Assembly (NCBI GenBank): GCA_949482135.1
Contig: CASYFC010000001.1
Span: 186,001 to 250,000, forward strand
Source of the DNA: an uncultured Clostridia bacterium
GTDB taxonomy: Bacteria > Bacillota > Clostridia > TANB77 > CAG-508
Reading direction: 5' to 3'
Length of the DNA stretch: 64,000 bases
The notes below the pieces were generated by a model. That model did no database searches and was not told where the DNA came from. It worked only from the letters and a program-made list of their open reading frames with translations. The translations under genes were made by a program, and so were the position numbers. The first letter of the stretch is position 1. Each line of letters begins with the position of its first letter. This document shows, in pieces, positions 47,674 through 56,570 of this stretch.

Positions 47674-47700
47674 AAAACCTTCACTAAAAGTGAAGGTTTT
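47674..47700 (-). terminator. Terminator of xerD
   Basis: Perfect 12-bp stem AAAACCTTCACT / AGTGAAGGTTTT with a 3-nt loop; T-rich on the minus strand, 3 bp from the xerD stop. Confidence 0.75.
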
Positions 47701-47703
47701 AAA

Positions 47704-48585
47704 TTATGCTCTTGGATGTGCTTTTCTATAAATATCTTTCAAATTTTCATTTTGAAATTGCATATATACTTGTGTTGAAGATATATCTGAATGACCTAAC
47801 ATTGTTTGAATAGCTTTTAAATCTGCTCCATTTTGTAAAAGATGTGTTGCAAATGAATGTCTTAAAACATGTGGTGTAATTTCCTTTGAAATATGTGCTT
47901 GTTCTTTATAAAATTTAACAATTTTCCAAAATCCTTGTCTTGTAAGTCTTTTACCATTAATATTAACAAATAATGCATCTACACTATCATCTTTTATTAA
48001 TATAGGTCTTGCTTTTTCAATATAATCTTTTAGTGCTTTTAATGAAAGTGATCCTAATGGAATGTTTCTAGTTTTAAAACCATTTTTACATACAACATAA
48101 CCTTGCTCTAAATTGCAATCTGATATATCTAAAGAAATGATTTCTGTAACTCTCATTCCTGTTGCATAAGCAAATTCAAGCATTGCTTTATCTCTAATTC
48201 CCTTAAGATCTATTGCTTTTGGTTGTTCTAATAAAAGTTCTACTTCTTGAGAACTTAAAATACTAGGAACTTTTTTCTCAACCTTTGGTGATTGAACTCC
48301 TACTGTTGGATCTTTTTTTATTTTCTTTGTTTTTACTAAAAATTGATAGAAAGATCTAATAGTAGCTAAATTTCTAGATATAGTTGATGTTTTTTTATTC
48401 ATAGCTCTTAAATATTCGAAATATTTGTCTATCTCCTCATTATCAATCTTTAAATAATTTAAACCATTCTTGTCTATGTATTCTTGGTATTGTATAATAT
48501 CTCTTTTGTAAGATTGTAGTGTGTTTGATGATAATTTTTTATCATTTTCAAGAAACTCTAAAAAAAGTTTGATTTGTTTTTCCAT
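47704..48585 (-). CDS. xerD: Tyrosine recombinase XerC/XerD
   Basis: 293 aa, the standard Xer length. The N-terminal SAM-like domain is followed by the catalytic domain with R145 (TGMRVTE), a Lys in CKNGFKT, H239 and R242 (HVLRHSF), H265 (LGHSD) and nucleophile Y274. It resolves chromosome dimers at dif. The neighbouring spoIIM and EndoQ-like genes match the conserved Firmicute neighbourhood of xerD, so this is the housekeeping gene rather than a mobile-element integrase. Confidence 0.93.
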   Translation of the reverse strand: MEKQIKLFLEFLENDKKLSSNTLQSYKRDIIQYQEYIDKNGLNYLKIDNEEIDKYFEYLRAMNKKTSTISRNLATIRSFYQFLVKTKKIKKDPTVGVQSPKVEKKVPSILSSQEVELLLEQPKAIDLKGIRDKAMLEFAYATGMRVTEIISLDISDCNLEQGYVVCKNGFKTRNIPLGSLSLKALKDYIEKARPILIKDDSVDALFVNINGKRLTRQGFWKIVKFYKEQAHISKEITPHVLRHSFATHLLQNGADLKAIQTMLGHSDISSTQVYMQFQNENLKDIYRKAHPRA

Positions 48586-48685
48586 GGTTTAACCCCTCTC
48601 CAATCTGTATTAGTTTAATTTGTTTTTTACATCAACAATTTACATAAGTAGTTATATCAAATATCCCCAAAAAAGTAAAGTCTTT

Positions 48686-49296
48686 TTATAGAATTTCTTT
48701 TAAAAATATTAATAGATTTGTTGATATGTACACTTCAACTATACTTGAAACAATTACTAGTGCTATTGATATTAACATTATTATTGTATGACGCATAGCT
48801 TCTTGCTTTAAATTTATACATCTAGTATAAATACCTTTGTACAATTTTATACCGATTTTCAGAAATTATAAAAAAAGCTGGCAAGAAAATAATATTTTGA
48901 AATAATAAAGAAGCAATGGAAAAAATAGTTCCATTTTTAACTCCTAAAACAGCTATAATTGCAGAAATTGTATATCCTATGGTAAATCCCTTATAAATTA
49001 TAGCTATGTAAATAAATATTCCACCGTATAATGGTACATCCTAAAAACCAAATAATAAGAATAAAGTAAACGTTCTGTTTTATACTTAACCCCAAAATAT
49101 CTATTTTATTAACTGAATTTGATTCTTTTATATTTTTAACCAATTCTTCAATATAATTATTTAATTCTATTTTTTGATTTTCACTGGAATTATTAATAAA
49201 GAAAATTCCTATAGCTATTCCTATACAAAATAATGTTATTATTATTATAAAATTTTTCTTATTTCGGATTACATAGTCAATTAATATACTTTTCAT
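48686..49296 (-). CDS. spoIIM: Stage II sporulation protein M, with two +1 shifts at CGG
   Basis: Three frames joined at 49026 and 48854 give a ~202-aa SpoIIM (B. subtilis SpoIIM is of similar length). There are helices throughout, and the segments WFLGCTII|GGIFIY, GFTIGYTISAI, LLFQNIIFLP and SEN|GIKLY are recognisable. SpoIIM is part of the DMP peptidoglycan-remodelling complex needed for engulfment. At both junctions the zero-frame codon is CGG (ATA CGG TGG; AAT CGG TAT), with a stop ~10 codons later; skipping C gives Gly. It lies between xerD and the EndoQ-like gene as in other spore formers. Confidence 0.82.
48852..48854 (-). other. In-frame CGG at second +1 shift point of spoIIM
   Basis: Minus strand GAA AAT CGG TAT. 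Skipping C (48854) gives GGT ATA AAA TTG and restores the last 55 residues. Confidence 0.7.
49024..49026 (-). other. In-frame CGG at first +1 shift point of spoIIM
   Basis: Minus strand ATT ATA CGG TGG. Skipping C (49026) gives GGT GGA ATA TTT. Confidence 0.7.
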
Positions 49297-49344
49297 CTCA
49301 TATTTCCCTTCTCTTTAAGTAAAGTATATGAGACAAAAATATAA

Positions 49345-50532
49345 TTATTCAACTTTTCCGTAAACTCCTCCGCCACCTTCTACAACATGCATTTTTCCAT
49401 CACGTGCTGCAATAATATTAGTAGCAACTTTTTTTCCAACTACTGCTTCAATATCATCATTAGATAATTTGTGAAGTATTGTCATTTCTGTTCCAAAATG
49501 TTCTAATAATTTATCTATTGTTTTTCCTCCTACACCTGGTATAAAGGTTAAAGGATATTGGTAAACATATTTAGGTCTAAACTCTGGACTTTGCATTTGA
49601 TTTCTATCTTTTATTATTTCAATTCTATCATACACACCCATTGTAATGTTTCTACTATCACATGTATCGCATTTAGTAACTGGGGCTACTCCAGGTATTC
49701 TTTTATCACAAACTTCACAGTATGTTCTATGATATTTTCCAAGTTTTGGATCTAATCCATAATTTGCAACAATTTTTCTTCCGCCTTCATTTTTTAACGC
49801 CATTAAAAATTCTTTAAAACTAATTCCTTCTAATTGCATTTTATTATACTCTCTTGCAATTCTTGGAAGAGAATGTGCATCTGAATTTGTTAGAAAAGTT
49901 TTAGTTTCAAGTTCACTTATTTGATCTGCTAAAAATGTATCTGAACTTAATCCTAATTCTATTGCTGGAATTCTATCGTATTTTTCTTTAAAGATTTTTC
50001 TTAAAGAATCTGTACAATTTCCATAAAAGCTTTTATGTGGTGTAAAACAATGAGCTGGCACTAATACTCCATTATATTTTTCTACAATATCAATTAATTC
50101 ATATGCTGAAATATTTGCTCTTTGTGAACTTAAAGTAATATTTTTTATATGATGACTCATTTCATTAGAAAATGCTTTTATATCAGAAAGTGTTGGAAAA
50201 TAACATAAATTATGCGCACTTCCAGTTTTTCCTTCATCATTTATTTCTGAAGTTTCAATTTCACTTCCTAGAATAATACAAACTTTATCTTTATATATTA
50301 TCCCTCCATCTTGAATCTCATAAGCTTCCCCTGCTTGTAAAAAATTTTCTATATCTTCTATTACATATGGTGAAGCACAATCTATAATTCCAACTAAATT
50401 AATTCCTTTTCTTTCTACGCATTCTTTTGCTATATTGGCAAAATTCAAACTTTTGGCTGCTGTTATCTTTATTGGTTTATTATTTTCACTTCTCCCAATA
50501 TGAACATGTAAATCTGCATATATATCGTACAT
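49345..50532 (-). CDS. EndoQ-like PHP-domain DNA endonuclease (YqxK/TIGR00375 type)
   Basis: 395 aa. PHP metal motifs are DLHVHIG, SEIETSE, VPAHCFTPH and TNSDAH. A zinc motif CEVCDKR...CDTCDSRN lies near 275-300, and a C-terminal helix-hairpin-helix-like segment (FIPGVGGKTIDKLLEHFG) completes the EndoQ layout. EndoQ cuts 5' of deaminated bases such as hypoxanthine and uracil. It is directly upstream of spoIIM, as in Bacillus. Ends with a Gly-rich tail. Confidence 0.85.
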   Translation of the reverse strand: MYDIYADLHVHIGRSENNKPIKITAAKSLNFANIAKECVERKGINLVGIIDCASPYVIEDIENFLQAGEAYEIQDGGIIYKDKVCIILGSEIETSEINDEGKTGSAHNLCYFPTLSDIKAFSNEMSHHIKNITLSSQRANISAYELIDIVEKYNGVLVPAHCFTPHKSFYGNCTDSLRKIFKEKYDRIPAIELGLSSDTFLADQISELETKTFLTNSDAHSLPRIAREYNKMQLEGISFKEFLMALKNEGGRKIVANYGLDPKLGKYHRTYCEVCDKRIPGVAPVTKCDTCDSRNITMGVYDRIEIIKDRNQMQSPEFRPKYVYQYPLTFIPGVGGKTIDKLLEHFGTEMTILHKLSNDDIEAVVGKKVATNIIAARDGKMHVVEGGGGVYGKVE

Positions 50533-50663
50533 CCTTTTTTCTCCAATCTTAGTTTAGTTAACACATTTAACTATATGTCAGACATATTATATTTCAAAAA
50601 AACTACTTTTTCAATTACAAAATTTTTACATTTCTTATATTTCTTTTGATATAAAACAAAAAT

Positions 50664-50683
50664 CCACTACTTTTCAGTAGTGG
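50664..50683 (-). terminator. Terminator after the GNAT gene
   Basis: Stem CCACTACT / AGTAGTGG, then ATTTTTGTTTT on the minus strand. Confidence 0.65.
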
Positions 50684-50765
50684 CTCTTTGCCATCTTATA
50701 AAATTTTATGATGAAACGTTATCCAATTTGGAATATACGTATTAGGAAAACTTATATGATGTAAT

Positions 50766-51206
50766 TTATACTATCTCAAAATATGACAGTGTTTTATTTA
50801 CATCTAAATCATAAATATGGCTTTCCCAATCATCATCTGCTTGCTTTTTTTGTACTGCTATTGGACATGAACATTTTGCATCAAAGTGCCTCTGCATCCA
50901 TTCTAGTACATATGAATTTGCACCATTCCAAATATATTTAATTTTTTCTGGAATACCAGTATGTCCATACAGATAAGAAATTGCTTGAGCAAGTGTTTTC
51001 TTTCCAATTCCTTGCCCTTGCATATCTTCGTTTGTAAACCATGATGCAATTATCCATGCATGATCAGAGAAATTGACGTTTACTTTACAAGAACATACAA
51101 CTTTGTTCTGAATTGATGCCTCACACGTCACACTTCCTTTTGGTGACTTCTCTACTTTAAACAGAAGATTATCTTTCTTTTGATTTGTTGCCATATTTAA
51201 TATCAT
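50766..51206 (-). CDS. GNAT-type acetyltransferase-like protein, 146 aa
   Basis: The acetyl-CoA loop-like sequence MQGQGIGKKTLAQA is near residue 75, with the fold's preceding strand (HAWIIASWF). The C-terminal part has a CSCP motif and a charged end. The substrate is unknown. It may be another transferred gene judging by its composition, but no in-frame CGG was seen. AGGAG precedes ATG 51206. Confidence 0.65.
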   Translation of the reverse strand: MILNMATNQKKDNLLFKVEKSPKGSVTCEASIQNKVVCSCKVNVNFSDHAWIIASWFTNEDMQGQGIGKKTLAQAISYLYGHTGIPEKIKYIWNGANSYVLEWMQRHFDAKCSCPIAVQKKQADDDWESHIYDLDVNKTLSYFEIV

Positions 51207-51313
51207 ATAGTCTTTCTCCTATAAGGAATCCATTGTTTTCAGTATCAAAATTATTATAGCATGATTTACATAACATTTCAACAATAAATATACATAATTT
51301 CCTATAATATAAA

Positions 51314-51336
51314 AAAGAGTGCACTCAGCACTCTTT
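51314..51336 (-). terminator. Terminator of rnpB
   Basis: Stem AGAGTGC / GCACTCT with a 5-nt loop, then a T-run on the minus strand. Confidence 0.8.
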
Positions 51337-51337
51337 A

Positions 51338-51686
51338 GGTAAATCTATAAGCCGGGTTCTGTCGTGAATAGTCATTTATCTAGAATATATATTGCTATAT
51401 ATTTCAAGCCACTCAAGGATTTATAAAGAATAGCGAGCAGCCATAACTTCTTATACCAAGGCGTTGCTCCAAATAGGGTTTACACAGCCAATACATCACT
51501 GCATTGCTGGTGGGCTTTTACTCCACCTTTTCACCTGAGCCACAAAATGTGGTTGTTTTTTTCTGTTGCACTTTCCCTAAGGTTACCCTCGCTTGACGTT
51601 ATCAAGTATTATTGCTCTATGGAGCCCGGACTTTCCTCTTGCAATTCCTTTCGAAATTTGCCAGCGACTATTCAATTTACCTATTG
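51338..51686 (-). ncRNA. rnpB: RNase P RNA
   Basis: On the minus strand the conserved 5' core GAGGAAAGTCCGGGCTCC (51643-51626) and the 3' core GACAGAACCCGGCTTAT (51365-51349) are present. P1 pairs ATAGGTAAATTG with the 3' GATTTACCTA region. The layout is type A-like, about 349 nt. It is the catalytic RNA that matures tRNA 5' ends. Ends are set from P1 pairing and the promoter, accurate to a few bases. Confidence 0.93.
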
Positions 51687-51689
51687 TTT

Positions 51690-51718
51690 ATTTTACCCTC
51701 TTTAAGTTTTTTCGTCAA
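51690..51718 (-). promoter_or_regulatory. rnpB promoter
   Basis: Minus strand TTGACG (51718-51713), 17-bp spacer, TAAAAT (51695-51690); predicted +1 near 51683. Confidence 0.7.
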
Positions 51719-51796
51719 GTAAAAGTTATTTATTATATTCCATATGCTAATCGAAGTTCTGAAAAGAAAAAATGGTATAATCATGTATGGAGATTT

Positions 51797-53363
51797 TTAT
51801 GTTTCATCTTTTTCTAAAATTTTAATTGCACATTTAATTCCATCAACAGCTGCAGTCATAATTCCACCAGCATATCCAACACCTTCACCACAAGGATATA
51901 ATCCTTTAATATTTGATTCTAAGTTATCATCTCTTAAAATTCTAACTGGTGATGAGCTTCTAGATTCAATAGCTGTTAAAATACTATCTGGATTTGCAAA
52001 TCCTTTTATTTTTTTATCAAAATCAAGTATTCCTTCTTTTAAAGTTTGAATAATATAATCTGGAAACAAATCATGAAGATTGCTAAAAGTAACTCCTGGT
52101 TTATATGTGGGTTTTATTTTTCCAATTCCGAGTTGTTTTTCTGTTATTTAAGAAATCTTCAACTCTTTGAATTGGAGCATAATAATTATTTCCTCCTAAT
52201 TCAAAAGCTTTTCGTTCTAAATCTGCTTGAAAATAAATTCCTTCTAATGGAGAATCTCCTTCAAAATCTTCTGGTGTAACATCTACCAAAAGAGCACTAT
52301 TTGCATTTTCTTCGTCTCTTGCAAACTTACTCATTCCATTTGTTACTATCTCACTATTATTGCTTGAAGAGCCAATAACAACTCCTCCTGGACACATGCA
52401 AAAAGTATAACAAGAACGATCTTTTCCATGATATGCCAATTTATATTCTGCTGGAGGTAATTTTAATTTTGTTTTATTTCCATATTGAGAATTATTTATC
52501 ATTTCTTGTTTGTGTTCAATTCTAACACCAACAGAAAAGCTCTTTTTCTCCATATTTATTCCTTTAAAATATAGTTTTTCTATAGTATCTCTTGCACTAT
52601 GTCCAATTGCTAAAATAACGGTATCTGTTTCTATTTTCTTATTTTTATTTGTTAAAACTGATTTTATTTTATTACATTCTATCTCAAAATCAACAACTTT
52701 TTCTTCAAATAAAAAAGTTCCACCTTGACTTGTAATATAGTTTCTCATATTAGAAATTATATTAATTAAGTTATCTGTTCCGATATGAGGCTTATTTGTA
52801 TACATAATTTGATTTGGTGCTCCAAAACTCACAAATTCTTTTAAAATCTTTCTACATAAAGGATTTTTGCTATTAGTTGTTAATTTACCATCAGAAAAAG
52901 TTCCTGCACCACCTTCACCAAATTGGACATTTGAGGTTGTATTTAATATTCCTGTTTCTAAAAAATTTTCTACATCTTTTTTTCTATCTTCTACTTTCTT
53001 GCCTTGTTCAATAATAATTGGTCTAATTCCATTTTGAACTAAAATCAAACCACAAAAGAGCCCAGCAGGACCTGCACCAACAATAACAGGTCTTGTCTCG
53101 GCTTTTCTTTTTTTATCAATAATTAAATTAAAATTTTCCTCATTCACTATTTTTATATTTTTGATATTTTTTAAACCAACATATTCAATATCTATAGTAT
53201 AATTGTAGAAGATATTTTCTTTATTTCTTGCATCTATTGATTTCTTATAAATATTATATTTTCTTACATCTTTAGAATCTAATTTGTACTGTTTGCAAGC
53301 CTCTTTTACAACTTCATCATCTGTTAAGTCTGTATATATTTTTATATTCTCTAATCTTAACAT
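51797..53363 (-). CDS. NAD(FAD)-dependent dehydrogenase (COG2509 type), with one +1 shift at CGG
   Basis: Two frames joined at 52130 give a ~521-aa flavoprotein, the usual length for this family. The FAD-binding loop is VIVGAGPAGLFCGL near residue 95. Further motifs are FGEGGAGTFSDGKL, ILAIGHSARDT and FCMCPGGVV. The C-terminal FAD motif YPCGEGVGYAGGI lies after the junction, so the first frame alone lacks part of the FAD site. At the junction the zero-frame reads ACA ACT CGG AAT; skipping C gives T-G-I-G-K-I. The substrate of this family is not established. Confidence 0.85.
52128..52130 (-). other. In-frame CGG at +1 shift point (flavoprotein gene)
   Basis: Minus strand ACT CGG AAT. Skipping C (52130) gives GGA ATT GGA and joins both halves. 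Confidence 0.7.
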
Positions 53364-54035
53364 CTATCTATCTCCATAATCATCATCTTGATTTTTATAA
53401 ATCGTTCTCGAGTAATCTGGTATTAGAGAAGCTATTTCATTCACTAAGTTTTTAGACATTGATTCTTCTGCAATATTTTCTGGAAGTGGTTTTAAATTTG
53501 AATTCATATCTTCTGGTAATAATCCAACAGGCTCATAGAGTTTAAAATAATCGTCATTCTTTCCAAGTGCTGCACAGCATAAAGTTCCTCTATTTTCTTC
53601 CCACATATCATCATCGTAAATACTTCTTTCAAGAGTTGGGTCAAAATAATAATACTCTTTTCCTAATTTTACAATATTGGATAAATGAAACGCCCCTGAT
53701 TCTCTAGATTTCAGCAGAACAATTTCAGATTCAGCAATACTATGCATTAACAAGTGTTTGTAAGCTATAGTATTAGTTGATGGCAAACCAGGATTATGTG
53801 TTAATCCAAGGTATAAATCATTTAAATATATATCGTTTTTATCTTCTGAACTTGCTTCTGTCATATTTTTTGTGAAATTAGAATCATTTTTTTGAAATAC
53901 ATATTTATATAATTTTATAGCACTAGCTAATTGATTAAGAAGTCTAAAAGACTTTTTTACTCCAAGCAAACTAATTATTTGCTTAGTCTTTTCATCAATA
54001 ACTCTTTGCTTTTCCAAATTAGTTAATTCTTCCAC
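53364..54035 (-). CDS. Degenerate transglutaminase-like protein
   Basis: 223 aa from GTG 54035 (AAGGAA upstream). Residues ~90-170 follow a transglutaminase-like order: the usual Cys helix region reads STNTIAYKHLLMHS without Cys, then AFHLSNIVKLGKEYYYFDPTLE keeps His, Asn and Asp. Loss of the Cys suggests a non-catalytic role. It directly abuts the flavoprotein gene (stop and ATG adjacent), so the two are co-expressed. Confidence 0.6.
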   Translation of the reverse strand: MEELTNLEKQRVIDEKTKQIISLLGVKKSFRLLNQLASAIKLYKYVFQKNDSNFTKNMTEASSEDKNDIYLNDLYLGLTHNPGLPSTNTIAYKHLLMHSIAESEIVLLKSRESGAFHLSNIVKLGKEYYYFDPTLERSIYDDDMWEENRGTLCCAALGKNDDYFKLYEPVGLLPEDMNSNLKPLPENIAEESMSKNLVNEIASLIPDYSRTIYKNQDDDYGDR

Positions 54036-54053
54036 CGTTTATTCCTTCTAAAA

Positions 54054-54434
54054 CTATTTTACTTCTGTTTTCCATAATTCATGTTTATTACAATATGCAT
54101 ATATTGTAGAGCCGGGGATGTATTTAAAATGTGTTTTTGCTTCCATTCCTGGTTTTAAATATGTAATACATTCTCTTCCCTCACTTACAATACTAATCCA
54201 TTCAATATAGTGTTCTTCTTCCATTACATGGTTTACTGTTACATATATTCTATCTTCTTTTATTTCATAAACTGGAACATGTTTTTCAACTGCTGCATCT
54301 ACTGAATTTGGTGTTAAAATTCTCATTGGTTCTGAGCAGCATACTATTCCGCAGTTTGAACACTTACAATCTTTTATAGCTTTTACAATAGCTCCACAAC
54401 TATTGCATCTTTTTATTATTAATTCATTACTCAT
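54054..54434 (-). CDS. Desulfoferrodoxin-like superoxide reductase
   Basis: 126 aa. The N-terminal Cys cluster (CNSCG, CKCSNCG, CCSEPM) is followed by the superoxide reductase centre: His in EKHVPVYE, His in VNHVMEEEHYIEWI, and the Cys/His pair YCNKHELWK. The family reduces superoxide to peroxide in anaerobes. The N-terminal cluster differs in spacing from classic Dfx and may or may not hold the second iron. The ATG has AAAGGAG. Confidence 0.9.
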   Translation of the reverse strand: MSNELIIKRCNSCGAIVKAIKDCKCSNCGIVCCSEPMRILTPNSVDAAVEKHVPVYEIKEDRIYVTVNHVMEEEHYIEWISIVSEGRECITYLKPGMEAKTHFKYIPGSTIYAYCNKHELWKTEVK

Positions 54435-54498
54435 TTTTAAAAATCTCCTTTTAAATTTATATATTTAATGATATCATATACCATTTTTTTTATCAATC

Positions 54499-55197
54499 TT
54501 AAATTTTAGAAATTAAATTTTCTAAAATTTCTGCTGCTCTTTTAGAAGCAACTTTTAAATAGGTATGAAAATCTATCTTGTTATTTCCGTTTGGAGTATC
54601 TGAAATTCCTCTTATAACTAAAAATGGAATATTATCTAAAAAACAAACTTGTCCAATCGCAGCTCCTTCCATTTCTAAGCATTCCATTCCAAATTCTTTC
54701 CTCACCAATTGAGCTTTTTCAGAATTGGCAAAAAACATATCAGCTGATCCTATTCTGCCTATTTTTATTTTAAATTTTCTATCTTTCATCTCAATAATAG
54801 TTTGCTCACATAGTTTTATAAGTTTTTCATCAGAATAAAAATATTTACCAACATCACAAATCTCACCTTTTTCATAATTTCCAATTTGTGTTATATCAAA
54901 ATCATATTGAATTAATTCTTTTCCAATAACAATATCTTCTACATTTAGTTCTGGAGTTACGCTTCCAGCAGATCCGACGTTTATTATATAATCTATAGAA
55001 AAGTTATCTATTAATATTTGAGTTGTTCTTGCTGCATTAACTTTTCCAACTCCACATTCTACTAGAATACATTCTCTATCATGTATGTTTCCTATATAAA
55101 ATTTTAAGTTAAAGATGTCTTTCTCTGAAATATTTTCCATAATATTTTTTATAGCAAGCATTTCTTCATTTTCTGCTGCAATTATTCCTATTTTCAT
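54499..55197 (-). CDS. mtnN: 5'-methylthioadenosine/S-adenosylhomocysteine nucleosidase
   Basis: 232 aa from ATG 55197, with GGAGATAG upstream; the longer frame includes the ribosome site. Family motifs: GIIAAENEEM (catalytic Glu), INVGSAGS, CLEMEGAAIGQVC and VIRGISDTP (catalytic Asp). It cleaves MTA and SAH to adenine in the activated methyl cycle, and affects autoinducer-2 precursor supply. Confidence 0.93.
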   Translation of the reverse strand: MKIGIIAAENEEMLAIKNIMENISEKDIFNLKFYIGNIHDRECILVECGVGKVNAARTTQILIDNFSIDYIINVGSAGSVTPELNVEDIVIGKELIQYDFDITQIGNYEKGEICDVGKYFYSDEKLIKLCEQTIIEMKDRKFKIKIGRIGSADMFFANSEKAQLVRKEFGMECLEMEGAAIGQVCFLDNIPFLVIRGISDTPNGNNKIDFHTYLKVASKRAAEILENLISKI

Positions 55198-55225
55198 AAC
55201 TATCTCCAATCTTTAAATTTATATT

Positions 55226-56074
55226 TTAAATTTTAATAAGTAAAATCCCTAAAATAATTAATCCTGCTGCAAATATCTTTTTTATTAGATTATCTCTTTC
55301 TTTTAAAAATATGTATCCAACTATAATATTAATTATTACTATCAATGAACATAGTGGAGCAACTACACTAATATTTCCTAGTTGATATGCTCTTAATTGT
55401 GCAACTATACAAAATGACCATGTAATAGCTGTAATTATTATTGGTAATCTATTTTCTTTTTGAAATTCATTCTTTAAATCTGATAGTTTTATCTTTTCAA
55501 ATATAACAATTAAAATTGCAGGAACACCTAAAGTTAGCATTACGTAAAATGGTAAATTAAAACATTCAGAATAACTAACATCTAAAAATAATGCTATTGT
55601 ATAACAAATATTTGAAATAATTCCAAGACCTACATATTTGTTTAATTTTCCCTCACCTTTTTTATAAAAAATAATTACATTACTTAAAATTATTAAAATT
55701 GCACCTATAAATTTATTAACTATAAATTCTTCTTTAAAAAACAAAAAGCCTGAAAAAGTCATAAATACTGTAGATAGCTGTTTCATTATACTAAAAGTAG
55801 AAGCTTCTATACCTTTTCTTACATCTGTATTTAATCTATCTGATATCGCATAAAAAATTATAGATAATCCTAAAAAGAAATATACACTTATGTTAGTAGG
55901 AAATTTTATTTCAAAAAAAGGAAATAAAATTAATACTAAAACTGATGCAAGTATTTCTAATAATACAGTTAATGCTCCTGACTTTATCATTTTTTTTGTT
56001 GCAATTTTATATGTTTGATCAAATATTGTAGCTAATACTAAATATAAAATTACAAATGCTATCCAACTATTCAA
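55226..56074 (-). CDS. EamA/DMT-superfamily transporter
   Basis: 282 aa with ten short hydrophobic helices in two five-helix halves, including GFLFFKEEFIVNKFIGAILI and VGYIFLKERDNLIKK, each typical of the EamA repeat. It is a drug/metabolite-type permease of the inner membrane. Substrate unknown. It is 28 bp upstream of mtnN on the same strand. Confidence 0.85.
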   Translation of the reverse strand: MNSWIAFVILYLVLATIFDQTYKIATKKMIKSGALTVLLEILASVLVLILFPFFEIKFPTNISVYFFLGLSIIFYAISDRLNTDVRKGIEASTFSIMKQLSTVFMTFSGFLFFKEEFIVNKFIGAILIILSNVIIFYKKGEGKLNKYVGLGIISNICYTIALFLDVSYSECFNLPFYVMLTLGVPAILIVIFEKIKLSDLKNEFQKENRLPIIITAITWSFCIVAQLRAYQLGNISVVAPLCSLIVIINIIVGYIFLKERDNLIKKIFAAGLIILGILLIKI

Positions 56075-56181
56075 TTTTTCTCCTCCTAAATCTAATTAAT
56101 ATATTCTTAAAATTTTCCTGAATAATTTTATCATAGTATAACTGGTTTTACAATTACATTTTTAAAACAATTACAAATCAA

Positions 56182-56212
56182 AAGCGGAACTATTCCAAGA
56201 ATAATTCCGCTT
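56182..56212 (-). terminator. Terminator of the lipoprotein pair
   Basis: Stem AAGCGGAA-TATTC / GAATA-TTCCGCTT, T-rich minus-strand end; 17 bp past the stop. Confidence 0.7.
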
Positions 56213-56228
56213 CCTACGTGGCTTTGTT

Positions 56229-56537
56229 TTATTTAGGCTGATATAATCTTAATGTTCCATCTGCATTGTATATTACAGAAGGACCACCGCATTTGTAGCC
56301 ATCCATAAATGTCCACATAACCATCGTATCTGGATCATACAGGATATACTGAGTGATATCAGAATCTGGAATACTGTTTTTAGCCAATACTACAAATGTT
56401 CCAAATTCTTCTTCTTTTTCTTCTTTTATAATATCCTCAGATTCTCTGTCTGTTTGTGTGTCACCGCTGCAACCTGTCATAAAACAGGAAACAAGTAACA
56501 TTACAATAATGAGTGCCAAGACGTTCCGTTTCTTCAT
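56229..56537 (-). CDS. Lipoprotein, DUF6440-like (downstream copy)
   Basis: 102 aa from ATG 56537, with GGAGG 8 nt before; an upstream ATG is within that site. The lipobox FMTGC is at the end of the signal helix (~residue 24). The small domain has YDPDTMVMWTFMDG and GPSVIYNADG, resembling DUF6440-type modules. It is 47% or so identical by eye in its core to the adjacent lipoprotein; no alignment was run. In-frame CGG near the start (KKRNV). Confidence 0.65.
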   Translation of the reverse strand: MKKRNVLALIIVMLLVSCFMTGCSGDTQTDRESEDIIKEEKEEEFGTFVVLAKNSIPDSDITQYILYDPDTMVMWTFMDGYKCGGPSVIYNADGTLRLYQPK

Positions 56538-56570
56538 GATTAAAACCTCCATTTTAGTGATGATTTATAG

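Noticed and set aside
47704..48585. Integrase of a mobile element
   Set aside because: Length, motifs and the spoIIM/EndoQ neighbourhood fit chromosomal XerD; no att-like repeats or phage genes surround it.
39060..52130. CGG simply reassigned to another amino acid
   Set aside because: Reading CGG as any residue does not restore the frame; stops follow within about 12 codons at each site, so a frame change is required.
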